DNA of 17,091 nt from CAIOSQ01 sp044359885. Lineage in GTDB: Bacteria > Pseudomonadota > Alphaproteobacteria > CACIAM-22H2. The translations under genes and the position numbers were made by a program. Under the pieces are notes generated by a model. That model was not told the origin of the DNA, did not search any database, and worked only from the letters and a program-made list of their open reading frames with translations. Below, one piece after another: positions 8,812-15,837 of this stretch. Every line of letters starts with the position of its first letter. The first letter of the stretch is position 1. Location of the stretch: NCBI GenBank assembly GCA_044359885.1, contig JBIKLI010000053.1, positions 1 through 17,091 on the forward strand, given 5' to 3'.

Positions 8812-9876
8812 ATGCGCGGCCGAATTCTGCTGGCGGCGCTGCTGGCCTGCGCCGCCCCGGCCGCCGGGCAGGTGCCGTCCCGCCCGCCGCCCGATCACCC
8901 CTGGCAGGGCGGCAATGTCAGCCTTGTCAGCGAGAACGACAAATGGGCGTTCCGCGGCGCCGACCAGCATTACACCAACGGAATCCGCGTCGGCTGGATC
9001 TCGCGCGAGGTCCAGGCGGATCCGGGACCGGGACTGGAATGGGCGCAGCGCCTGGCGATGGCCATTCCCGGTCTCGATCCGTCCGGCCGCAAGCGGATCG
9101 GTTTCGCGCTCGGCCAGAACATCTACACCCCGTCCGACACGCGGCGCACGGTCCGCGATCCGTCCGACCGGCCCTATGCCGGCTGGCTCTATGGCGGCAT
9201 GGCGGTGATCAACGAGGTCCGCACCGGCCGCGAGCGGCGGCGCAGCGACCTCATCGAGACGCTCGAAGTCAATCTCGGCATCGTCGGACCGGGCGCAGGC
9301 GGCGAACTGGTCCAGAACCGCTGGCATGGATTCATCGAGGTTCCGCCCGCCGCCGGCTGGGACAACCAGCTGCCGACCGAGCCCGGTGCGCTGCTGTTCT
9401 ACGAGCGCAAATGGCGCAGCCTGTTCGGCTTCGAGCCCGGCAGGCTGGCACCGGCGGTCGAGATCGACATCGTGCCGCACATGGCGATCAGCCTCGGCAA
9501 TGTTGCGACCTACGCCGCCGCCGGCGGCACGTTCAGGATCGGGAACAATCTCGACGTCGATTACGGGCCGCCGCGCATCCGTCCGGCGCTGTCCGGTTCG
9601 GGATTCCAGTACAGCGAGGACGTCCTGGGCCTCTATGCCTTCGCCGGCTTCGAGACCCGCCTGGTCGGATACGACATGTTCCTCGACGGCCCGCTGCTGC
9701 GCGATGCCCCGGGCGCCGTCGAGCGGCGGCCGCTGGTCCTCGACGCCCAGTCCGGCTTCGCCTTGACCTGGCGCAGCCTGCGCATCGCCTTCACGTATGT
9801 GCTGCGTACCCGCGAGTTCCAGGGCCAGCCATCGGCCGACCGGTTCGGCGCGTTCAGCCTGACCTTCGGCTTGTGA
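8812..9876 (+). CDS. LpxR-family outer-membrane lipid A deacylase (DUF2219)
   Basis: Members of this family are outer-membrane beta-barrels; Salmonella LpxR removes the 3'-acyloxyacyl group from lipid A. The 354-residue product has a signal peptide (MRGRILLAALLACAAPAAGQ) and the family's N-terminal pattern SENDKWAF followed by QHYTNGIRVGW. N42-D43 correspond to the Asn-Asp pair of the LpxR active site. Then come GQNIYTPSD, RPYAGWLYGG, LEVNLGIVGPGAGGELVQNRWHG (H172 is the candidate catalytic histidine), GWDNQLPTEPG and DIVPHMAISLGNVATYAAAGGTFRIG. It ends in alternating strands with a terminal aromatic/leucine (FSLTFGL), as barrels do. The ATG lies 1 nt after the dehydratase stop with little ribosome site, implying coupled translation. 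The frame also opens at 8770, but that start precedes the signal peptide. Activity on this organism's lipid A is inferred. Confidence 0.85.
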   Translation: MRGRILLAALLACAAPAAGQVPSRPPPDHPWQGGNVSLVSENDKWAFRGADQHYTNGIRVGWISREVQADPGPGLEWAQRLAMAIPGLDPSGRKRIGFALGQNIYTPSDTRRTVRDPSDRPYAGWLYGGMAVINEVRTGRERRRSDLIETLEVNLGIVGPGAGGELVQNRWHGFIEVPPAAGWDNQLPTEPGALLFYERKWRSLFGFEPGRLAPAVEIDIVPHMAISLGNVATYAAAGGTFRIGNNLDVDYGPPRIRPALSGSGFQYSEDVLGLYAFAGFETRLVGYDMFLDGPLLRDAPGAVERRPLVLDAQSGFALTWRSLRIAFTYVLRTREFQGQPSADRFGAFSLTFGL

Positions 9877-9903
9877 CCGACGACCGCCGCGGCGCTTTTC
9901 CGG

Positions 9904-9932
9904 TTGAAAGAACAAAACGGGAACATCATGAT
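9904..9932 (+). promoter_or_regulatory. SOS promoter of imuA-imuB-dnaE2
   Basis: TTGAAA (9904-9909, 4/6 to TTGACA) and CATGAT (9927-9932, 4/6 to TATAAT) are 17 nt apart, in the 118-bp gap after the LpxR-family gene. The whole LexA site lies in the spacer, so bound repressor would block polymerase directly. Predicted transcription start is near 9939, about 56 nt before the imuA ATG; the AGGA ribosome site is at 9981-9984. Confidence 0.6.
9910..9924. promoter_or_regulatory. LexA-binding site (alphaproteobacterial SOS box)
   Basis: GAAC-N7-GAAC, which is GTTC-N7-GTTC on the minus strand, is the direct-repeat operator known for LexA in alphaproteobacteria such as Rhizobium, Rhodobacter and Caulobacter. 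Both half-sites are perfect. It precedes imuA by 70 bp, the expected target, since imuA-imuB-dnaE2 cassettes are classic SOS genes. It is the only such site I noticed in the window. Confidence 0.85.
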
Positions 9933-9937
9933 CTCCG

Positions 9938-9960
9938 GCCCGGGATCTTCCGTCCCGGGC
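9938..9960 (+). other. Stem-loop at the predicted 5' end of the imuA mRNA
   Basis: Arms 9938-9945 and 9953-9960 are perfect 8-bp complements rich in G/C, with a 7-nt loop. The hairpin would begin at or within a base or two of the predicted transcription start. Further CCCGG/CCGGG blocks at 9965-9975 allow alternative pairings before the ribosome site at 9981-9984. No U-tract follows, so termination is not implied. Confidence 0.45.
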
Positions 9961-9994
9961 ATGCCCCGGACCGGGCCCGCAGGATTCGCGACGC

Positions 9995-10927
9995 ATGGAT
10001 TCCGACCCCGCCCCGCCGCCGACCGCGGACGCCATCCGCGCCGCCGCACGCCGCGCGCTCGCGGCCCGCATCCGCGCCATCGAGGCGCGGACGGCGGGCA
10101 GCGCGCTGCCCGGCGGCCAGGGCGGTGCGCTCGCCGCTTCGCGCGCACGGCCCCTGCCCCTCGGCATCGACGACATCGACGCGCAACTCGGCGGCGGCAT
10201 CGCCGCCGGCAGCCTGCACGAGATTTCCGGCCCCGCGGACGACGGCGCGGCGCCGGGCTTCGCGACCGCCCTGCTCGCGGGATTCGCCCGCCGCGGTCCG
10301 GTGGTCTGGATCGCGGCACGGCGCGGCGCGCTCTACGCCCCCGGCCTCGCCGCGCTCGGCCTGCCGCCCGCGCGGCTGCTGGTCATCGAGGCCCGGACCC
10401 GACCGCAGCGCCTCTGGGCCTTCGAGGAGGCGCTGCGGACCGGCGGCGCCGCAGCGGTGCTGGCGGAGCTCGACGCGGTCGATTTCAACGCCACGCGACG
10501 CCTGCAGCTGGCCGCCGCAGCGCGGCTGGTCCCCGGCCTGATCCTCGACCAGGGCGACGAACGCGCGCAGCCCAGCGCGGCGCGCACGCGCTGGCGGATC
10601 GCCACCGCCCCCAGCCTGCCGGTACCGGCCGGAATTCCCGCGGCCGAGGCCGCCGCGCTGCGCGAAGAGTCGGCGCTCGGCCTGGGGCCGGGGGCGCCGC
10701 GCTGGCATGTCGGCCTGCGCCGCGCCAGGCCGGCCGGCGCGGGCGCCTGGCTTCTCGAACTGGGCGCGGACGGGCTGCGTCTTGCCATGGCGGAGGCGAC
10801 ACCGCACGCCCGCGCCAGCAGCCGCCCGCCTGCTGCCGGACACGGACCCTCGCATCATGCCGATGGAACGTCGCTTCCTGGCGCTCTGGCTGCCGCTGCT
10901 GGCCTTCGACCGGTACGCGCGCGATGA
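9995..10927 (+). CDS. imuA: ImuA, RecA-like accessory protein of the SOS mutasome
   Basis: Accessory factor for translesion synthesis by DnaE2 with ImuB. The 310-residue frame has the ImuA core: PLPLGIDDIDAQLGGGIAAGSLHEISG (about 53-79) matching the RecA/SulA-like start, a degenerate Walker A region (79-88) lacking the GKT triad, then a RecA-like core (GPVVWIAARRGALYAPGLAALGL, LLVIEARTRPQRLWAFEEALR, AAVLAELDAVDF) and RTRWRIATAP, WHVGLRRAR and WLLELGADGLRLA near the C-terminus. The ATG has AGGA 10 nt upstream. Residues beyond about 266 are low-complexity, and the last 24 codons (71 bp) overlap the conserved start of imuB in another frame, so the tail is probably not functional. It is first in the SOS operon under the LexA site. 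Confidence 0.88.
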   Translation: MDSDPAPPPTADAIRAAARRALAARIRAIEARTAGSALPGGQGGALAASRARPLPLGIDDIDAQLGGGIAAGSLHEISGPADDGAAPGFATALLAGFARRGPVVWIAARRGALYAPGLAALGLPPARLLVIEARTRPQRLWAFEEALRTGGAAAVLAELDAVDFNATRRLQLAAAARLVPGLILDQGDERAQPSAARTRWRIATAPSLPVPAGIPAAEAAALREESALGLGPGAPRWHVGLRRARPAGAGAWLLELGADGLRLAMAEATPHARASSRPPAAGHGPSHHADGTSLPGALAAAAGLRPVRAR

Positions 10928-12443
10928 GTCCGCCGCAGCGGGCCCGCGCGCCGTCGTCGTGCGCGATGGCGGGACGCTGCGCCTGCGCGCCGTCGACACG
11001 CGCGCCCGCGCCCTCGGCCTTGGCCCCGGCCTTGGCCTTGCCGATGCCCGAGCGCGCGTGCCCGGGCTCGTGGCCCTGCCCGACGATCCCGCCGCCGACC
11101 GCGCCTTCCTCGACCGGCTGGCGCGCTGGACCGAACGCTATACGCCCGATGTCGCGATCGACGGCGCCGACGGGCTGCTGCTCGACATCACCGGGGCGGC
11201 GCATCTGCATGGCGGCGAGCCGGGCCTGCGCCAGGACCTGCTCGCGAGGCTGGAGCGCAGCCGCGTCGCCGGACGCGCGGCGATCGCCGGCACGGCAGCG
11301 GCGGCCTGGGCCCTGTCGCGCTTCGCACCGGCCGCCGGCGCGATCGTCGCCAGCGGCGGCGAGGCTCGCGCCCTCGATCCGCTGCCGCCGGCAGCCCTGC
11401 GCCTCGATCCCGAGCCCCTCGGCCAGCTGGCGCGACTGGGCATCCGGTCGATCGGCGCGCTGCGCCGCCTGCCGCGCCACGGCCTCGCGGCGCGCTTCGG
11501 CGATGGCGTCAACCAGCGCCTCGATGCCGCATTCGGCCATCGCCCCGAACCGATCTCCCCCCAGCCGCCCGCCCCGGACTGGACGGTGCGCCGGGCCTTC
11601 GCCGAGCCGATCTCGACGCCGGAGGACATCGCGCGCCTCGCCGCCGACATGATCGGCGCGCTGTGCCGGCGCCTGCAGGCGGCCGACAAGGGCGCGCGCG
11701 CGCTCGATCTGCGCTGCCGGCGCATCGACGGCCAGATCGAGGCCTGTGCCATCGCCACCGCCGCCCCGGTCGCGGAGCCCGGCCGTCTCGTGCGGCTCTT
11801 CGCCGAGAAGCTGCGTCATCTGCGCCCCGGGCTGGGGCTCGAAAGCGCGACGCTGGCCGCCATGCGCGTCGAGGATCTGGCACCGGCCCAGGCCAGCCTC
11901 GGGGCCGATCCGGGCAGCGAGCCGGACGAGGAGGGCCGCGCGCTCGCACCGCTGGTCGACACGCTCGCCAATCGCCTTGGTGCCGCGGCGGTCGGCCGGC
12001 TCGTTCCCGTCGCGCGCCATCCGCCCGAGGCGGCCCAGGCGACACGCGCCGCGTCCGGCGCGCCGGGCCCTGGCCTCGCCGAGATGCCCGCCGCCTGGCG
12101 CAGCCCCTGGACCCAGGCCGCCGCGCGGCCGCTGCGGCTGCTCGAGACGCCGGCGCCGATCGAGGTCACCGCGGCCGTCCCGGACGGCCCGCCGCTGCAG
12201 TTCCGCCATCGCGGCCGCCTGCACCGCGTGCGCCGCGCCGACGGGCCGGAGCGCATCGCCCCGGAATGGTGGCGGGCGCCGGCCGACGATGGCGACGATC
12301 GTCCGCGCGCCTGGCTGCGCGACTACTACCGGATCGAGGACAGCGAAGGGCGGCGCTTCTGGGTCTTCCGCCGCGTGGCACAGGGCGAGGACGCGGTCGC
12401 GGGTGCCAGCCTCGGCTGGTTCCTGCACGGGATCTTCGCATGA
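10857..12443 (+). CDS. imuB: ImuB, catalytically inactive Y-family polymerase-like hub protein
   Basis: Y-family-like protein that, in characterised cassettes, bridges the beta clamp, ImuA and DnaE2 rather than synthesising DNA. The 528-residue product begins MPMERRFLALWLPLLAFDRYAR, where active Y polymerases have a metal-binding Asp and the FF/YF steric motif; here the strand reads LALWLPLL. The SIDEAYLD equivalent is D105-G106-L-L-L-D110, so the catalytic Glu is Gly. Thumb and little-finger-like regions follow (IRSIGALRRLPRHGLAARFGDG, then PDWTVRRAFAEPI), and the C-terminal half carries the ImuB-specific RPLRLLETPAPIEV and WWR...RAWLRDYYRIEDSEGRRFWVFR segments. An ATG two codons later (10863) is equally possible. 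It starts inside imuA, and its TGA overlaps the dnaE2 ATG (ATGA). Confidence 0.92.
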   Translation: MPMERRFLALWLPLLAFDRYARDESAAAGPRAVVVRDGGTLRLRAVDTRARALGLGPGLGLADARARVPGLVALPDDPAADRAFLDRLARWTERYTPDVAIDGADGLLLDITGAAHLHGGEPGLRQDLLARLERSRVAGRAAIAGTAAAAWALSRFAPAAGAIVASGGEARALDPLPPAALRLDPEPLGQLARLGIRSIGALRRLPRHGLAARFGDGVNQRLDAAFGHRPEPISPQPPAPDWTVRRAFAEPISTPEDIARLAADMIGALCRRLQAADKGARALDLRCRRIDGQIEACAIATAAPVAEPGRLVRLFAEKLRHLRPGLGLESATLAAMRVEDLAPAQASLGADPGSEPDEEGRALAPLVDTLANRLGAAAVGRLVPVARHPPEAAQATRAASGAPGPGLAEMPAAWRSPWTQAAARPLRLLETPAPIEVTAAVPDGPPLQFRHRGRLHRVRRADGPERIAPEWWRAPADDGDDRPRAWLRDYYRIEDSEGRRFWVFRRVAQGEDAVAGASLGWFLHGIFA

Positions 12444-15400
12444 CCGGACCGCCGGCCTATGCCGAGCTGCAGGTCGCGACCAACCACGACCTGCTGCGCG
12501 GCGCCTCGCATCCCCAGGAGCTGGTGATCCGGGCGAAGGAGCTGGGTCTCGCGGCGATCGCGATCACCGACCGCAACACGCTGGGCGGGGTGCCGCGCGC
12601 CCATGCCGCCGCGCGCGACCAGGGCCTGCAGCTGGTGGTCGGGGCGCATCTCGACCTCGCCGATGCCCCGCCCCTGCTGTGCTGGCCGTCCGACCGCGCG
12701 GCCTATGGGCGGCTGTCGCGGCTGATATCCCAGGGCCGGCGCGCCGCCGGCCCCCGCGGCTTCCGGCTGACGCTCGACGAGGCCTGCGCGGGCCTGGCGG
12801 GATCGGTCGTGGCGGCGGTCGCGCCGCCGGCGCCCGACGACGCCCTGCCGCGCCAGCTGGCGCGGCTGCGCGAGGCGTTCGGACGCGACCTGCATCTGGC
12901 GGTGCAGGTGCTGCAGCGCGGCGACGACGTCCAGCGGCTTGCCCATCACGCCGCGCTGGCGCGCCACGCGCGCGTCGGGCTGCTCGCCACCAACGACGTG
13001 CATTACCACTGCCCCACGCGCCGGCCGCTGCAGGACGTGCTGGCCTGCATCCGCGCCGGCCGCCGGATCGACGAGGCCGGGCTGCTGCTGTTCGCACATG
13101 GCGAACGCCATCTGAAGCCGCCGGCCGAGATGCGGCGGCTCTTCGCCCGCCATCCCGACGCGATCGCGGCCGGGCTGGCGATCGCCGCGCGCTGCCGCTT
13201 CTCCCTCGCCGAGCTGCGCTACGACTATCCGGAGGAACCGGTTCCCGCCGGCATCACGGCATCGTCGCATCTGGCCGATCTCGCCTGGCGCGGCGCGGCG
13301 CGGCACTGGCCCGGCGGCGTGCCGGACAAGGTGCGCGCGCAGATCCGCCACGAGCTGGCGCTGATCGAACAGCTCGGCTACGCGCCCTATTTCCTGACCG
13401 TCCACGACATCGTCGCCTTCGCCCGCGCGCGCGGCATCCTCTGCCAGGGGCGCGGCTCGGCGGCGAATTCGGCGGTCTGCTTCGCGCTCGGCATCACCGC
13501 GGTCGATCCGGAACATGCCGACCTGCTCTTCGAGCGCTTCGTCTCGGCGGCGCGCGACGAGCCGCCCGACATCGACGTCGATTTCGAGCATGCGCGGCGC
13601 GAGGAAGTCATCCAGTACATCTACGCGCGCTACGGCCGCACGCGCGCCGGGCTGGCGGCGACGGTGATCCGCTACCGGCCGAAAAGCGCGATCCGCGACG
13701 TCGGCAAGGCGCTGGGCCTGTCGCTCGACCTGGTCGGCAAGCTCGCCGACACGGTCTGGGGCTGGGGGCGCGACGGGCTGCAGGACGAGCATGTCCGCGC
13801 CGCCGGCATCGACCCGGACAGCCCGCGCGTCGCGCTGGCGCTGCGGCTGGCGCGCGAACTGGTCGGCTTCCCGCGCCATCTCTCGCAGCATGTCGGCGGC
13901 TTCGTGATCGCGCGCGGACGCCTCGACGAGCTGGTGCCGGTCGTCGACGCGGCGATGGCGGGGCGCACCGTCATCGAGTGGGACAAGGACGATCTCGACG
14001 CGCTCGGCATCCTCAAGATCGACATCCTCGCGCTGGGGATGCTGACCTGCATCCGCAAGGCCTTCGACCTGGTCGAGCGCCGGACCGGCGCGCGGCTCGC
14101 GCTCGCGACCATCCCGCGCGACGCGCCGGAGGTCTACGAGATGCTGTCGCGCGGCGACTCGCTGGGCGTCTTCCAGGTCGAAAGCCGGGCGCAGATGGCG
14201 ATGCTGCCGCGGCTGCGGCCGGCCTGCTTCTACGATCTGGTGATCGAGGTCGCGATCGTGCGCCCCGGCCCGATCCAGGGCGACATGGTCCACCCCTATC
14301 TGCGCCGGCGCGAGGGGCGCGAGCCCGCCGACCTGCCGTCGGAGGAACTGCGCGCGGTGCTGGGCAAGACGCTAGGCGTGCCGCTGTTCCAGGAACAGGC
14401 GATGCGCATCGCCATCGTCGCCGCCGGCTTCACCCCGGCCGAGGCCGACCGGCTGCGCCGCGCGATGGCGACGTTCCGCCATGTCGGAACGATCCATCAA
14501 TTCGCCGAGAAATTCGTCGCCGGCATGCTGGCGCGCGGCTACGACGGCGACTTCGCCGAGCGCTGCTTCCGCCAGATCGAGGGCTTCGGCACCTATGGAT
14601 TCCCGGAATCGCACGCCGCCAGCTTCGCGCATCTGGTCTATGTCTCGGCCTGGCTGAAGCGCTTCCATCCCGCCGCCTTCGCGGCCGCGCTGCTCAACAG
14701 CCAGCCGATGGGCTTCTACGCCCCGGCGCAGATCCTGCGCGACGCGGCCGAGCACGGCGTCGTCGTGCGCCCGCCCGACGTCAATGCCAGCCAGCGCGAC
14801 GCGATCCTGGAGGCCGATGGCGGGCTGCGCCTCGGCCTCGCCCAGATCAAGGGCCTGGCAGAATCCGAGATCGCGGCGCTGATCGCCGGGCGCGGCGACG
14901 GCTATCGCGACCTCGCCGATCTGCGCCGCCGCGGCGGGGCCGGCGACGGCGTGCTGGCAAGGCTGGCCGCGGCCGATGCCGTCGCCAGCCTCGGCCTCGA
15001 AAGACGGCCGGCGCTGTGGCAGGCGCTGGGGATGGAGAACGAGACCCCGGACCTCGCTGCGGGACCGCTTTTCGCCGCGCTGCCCCGGCAAGCGGCGGTC
15101 GCGCCGGCGGTGGACCTGCCCGCGCTCTCGGCTGGCGAAGCGGTCGTGGCGGATTACGCGACGCTGCGGCTGTCCTTGCGCGCCCATCCGGTCGGCTTGC
15201 TGCGCGACCATCTGCCGGCGTCGCGCCAGCCGGTGCTGCGCGCGGCGGATCTGGAACGCGGACGCCCCGGGGCGCGTGTCGCCGTCGCCGGCCTCGTCCT
15301 GGTGCGCCAGCAGCCGGGCTCGGCCAAGGGCGTGGTCTTCATGACGATCGAGGACGAGACCGGTGCCGCCAATCTGATCGTCAAGCCGCCGCTTTTCGCA

Positions 15401-15664
15401 CGCTTCCGCCAGGAAGTCCTCGGCGCCAGGCTTGTGATCGCGCGCGGCGTGCTGCAGATCCAGGGCATCGCGCCGCATCGCGTCGTCCATGTCGTCGTCG
15501 CGACGCTCGCCGATGCAAGCGCGCTTCTCGACCGGCTCGGCGATCCCGGCCTTGCAGCGCCCGGCCTGGCGCCGGTCCTGGCGCGCGCCGACGAGGCCGG
15601 CAAGACGCCGCGCGCGCGGCGCGTGGACATGCCGTCGCTCTTCCCCAGCCGGGACTTCCACTGA
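12440..15664 (+). CDS. dnaE2: Error-prone DNA polymerase DnaE2 (ImuC)
   Basis: C-family polymerase that performs SOS-induced mutagenic translesion synthesis. The 1074-residue length fits DnaE2. The N-terminal PHP domain starts AELQVATNHDLLRGASHP; the canonical HxH metal pair is replaced by Q11 and A13, and the later DHG is DRN (ITDRNTLGG), so PHP-based exonuclease activity is not expected. The palm keeps all three catalytic aspartates: D379 and D381 in PPDIDVDFEH, and D528 in LKIDILALGML. GRGSAANSAVCF, VIRYRPKSAIRDVGKALG, SQHVGGFVIARG, VIVRPGPIQGDMVHPYLRRR-like residues and FPESHAASFAHLVY are further family blocks. GPLF at 875-878 sits where alpha subunits carry a clamp-binding motif (inference). 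The C-terminal OB fold (VAVAGLVLVRQQPGSAKGVVF, TIEDETGAANLIV) completes it. Start overlaps the imuB stop by 4 nt. Confidence 0.96.
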   Translation: MTGPPAYAELQVATNHDLLRGASHPQELVIRAKELGLAAIAITDRNTLGGVPRAHAAARDQGLQLVVGAHLDLADAPPLLCWPSDRAAYGRLSRLISQGRRAAGPRGFRLTLDEACAGLAGSVVAAVAPPAPDDALPRQLARLREAFGRDLHLAVQVLQRGDDVQRLAHHAALARHARVGLLATNDVHYHCPTRRPLQDVLACIRAGRRIDEAGLLLFAHGERHLKPPAEMRRLFARHPDAIAAGLAIAARCRFSLAELRYDYPEEPVPAGITASSHLADLAWRGAARHWPGGVPDKVRAQIRHELALIEQLGYAPYFLTVHDIVAFARARGILCQGRGSAANSAVCFALGITAVDPEHADLLFERFVSAARDEPPDIDVDFEHARREEVIQYIYARYGRTRAGLAATVIRYRPKSAIRDVGKALGLSLDLVGKLADTVWGWGRDGLQDEHVRAAGIDPDSPRVALALRLARELVGFPRHLSQHVGGFVIARGRLDELVPVVDAAMAGRTVIEWDKDDLDALGILKIDILALGMLTCIRKAFDLVERRTGARLALATIPRDAPEVYEMLSRGDSLGVFQVESRAQMAMLPRLRPACFYDLVIEVAIVRPGPIQGDMVHPYLRRREGREPADLPSEELRAVLGKTLGVPLFQEQAMRIAIVAAGFTPAEADRLRRAMATFRHVGTIHQFAEKFVAGMLARGYDGDFAERCFRQIEGFGTYGFPESHAASFAHLVYVSAWLKRFHPAAFAAALLNSQPMGFYAPAQILRDAAEHGVVVRPPDVNASQRDAILEADGGLRLGLAQIKGLAESEIAALIAGRGDGYRDLADLRRRGGAGDGVLARLAAADAVASLGLERRPALWQALGMENETPDLAAGPLFAALPRQAAVAPAVDLPALSAGEAVVADYATLRLSLRAHPVGLLRDHLPASRQPVLRAADLERGRPGARVAVAGLVLVRQQPGSAKGVVFMTIEDETGAANLIVKPPLFARFRQEVLGARLVIARGVLQIQGIAPHRVVHVVVATLADASALLDRLGDPGLAAPGLAPVLARADEAGKTPRARRVDMPSLFPSRDFH

Positions 15665-15717
15665 TCCATGCCGGCGACAGGCGTCATCAGGACGCAGCAC
15701 CGCCGGTGGCGCAGATG

Positions 15718-15743
15718 GCCGGACATGTTAATGTGCCGGACAT
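15718..15743. repeat. Direct repeat GCCGGACAT upstream of the OmpA-family gene
   Basis: The 9-mer GCCGGACAT occurs at 15718-15726 and 15735-15743, a 17-bp period separated by GTTAATGT. The junction also forms an inverted repeat ACAT-GTTA-ATGT (15723-15734). It is the most AT-rich spot in the 173-bp gap between dnaE2 and the OmpA-family gene, about 95 bp before the ATG. It could be a paired operator; GTTAAT (15727-15732) is a weak -10-like hexamer (4/6) without a matching -35. Confidence 0.4.
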
Positions 15744-15769
15744 CCACCGCCGCATCGCGCCGGCAGCCT

Positions 15770-15787
15770 GCGACCGCGCCCGGTCGC
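15770..15787 (+). other. Stem-loop in the dnaE2/OmpA intergenic region
   Basis: Arms 15770-15776 and 15781-15787 are perfect 7-bp complements around a 4-nt loop (CGCC). It lies 105 bp after the dnaE2 stop and 50 bp before the next ATG, with no U-tract. It could be a weak dnaE2 terminator or part of the OmpA-gene leader; nothing decides between them. Confidence 0.3.
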
Positions 15788-15837
15788 GCAATGACGGCCG
15801 GCCTGCGTCGCGGCGTCAACGAAACGGGGACACTCGA

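Noticed and set aside
8812..8870. Possible lipobox (LLAC) in the LpxR-family signal peptide
   Set aside because: The hydrophobic stretch before Cys13 is very short, Leu at -2 is atypical, and the protein is a beta-barrel; ordinary signal-peptidase cleavage near residue 19 is more likely.
12326..14293. 655-codon minus-strand open frame opposite dnaE2
   Set aside because: Composition dominated by His/Gln/Arg/Asp repeats without motifs; it is the complement of conserved DnaE2 blocks.
11746..15837. Upstream extension of the OmpA-family frame through imuB and dnaE2
   Set aside because: Overlap shadow; the signal peptide and GGGGA ribosome site fix the start at 15838, so there is no fusion protein.
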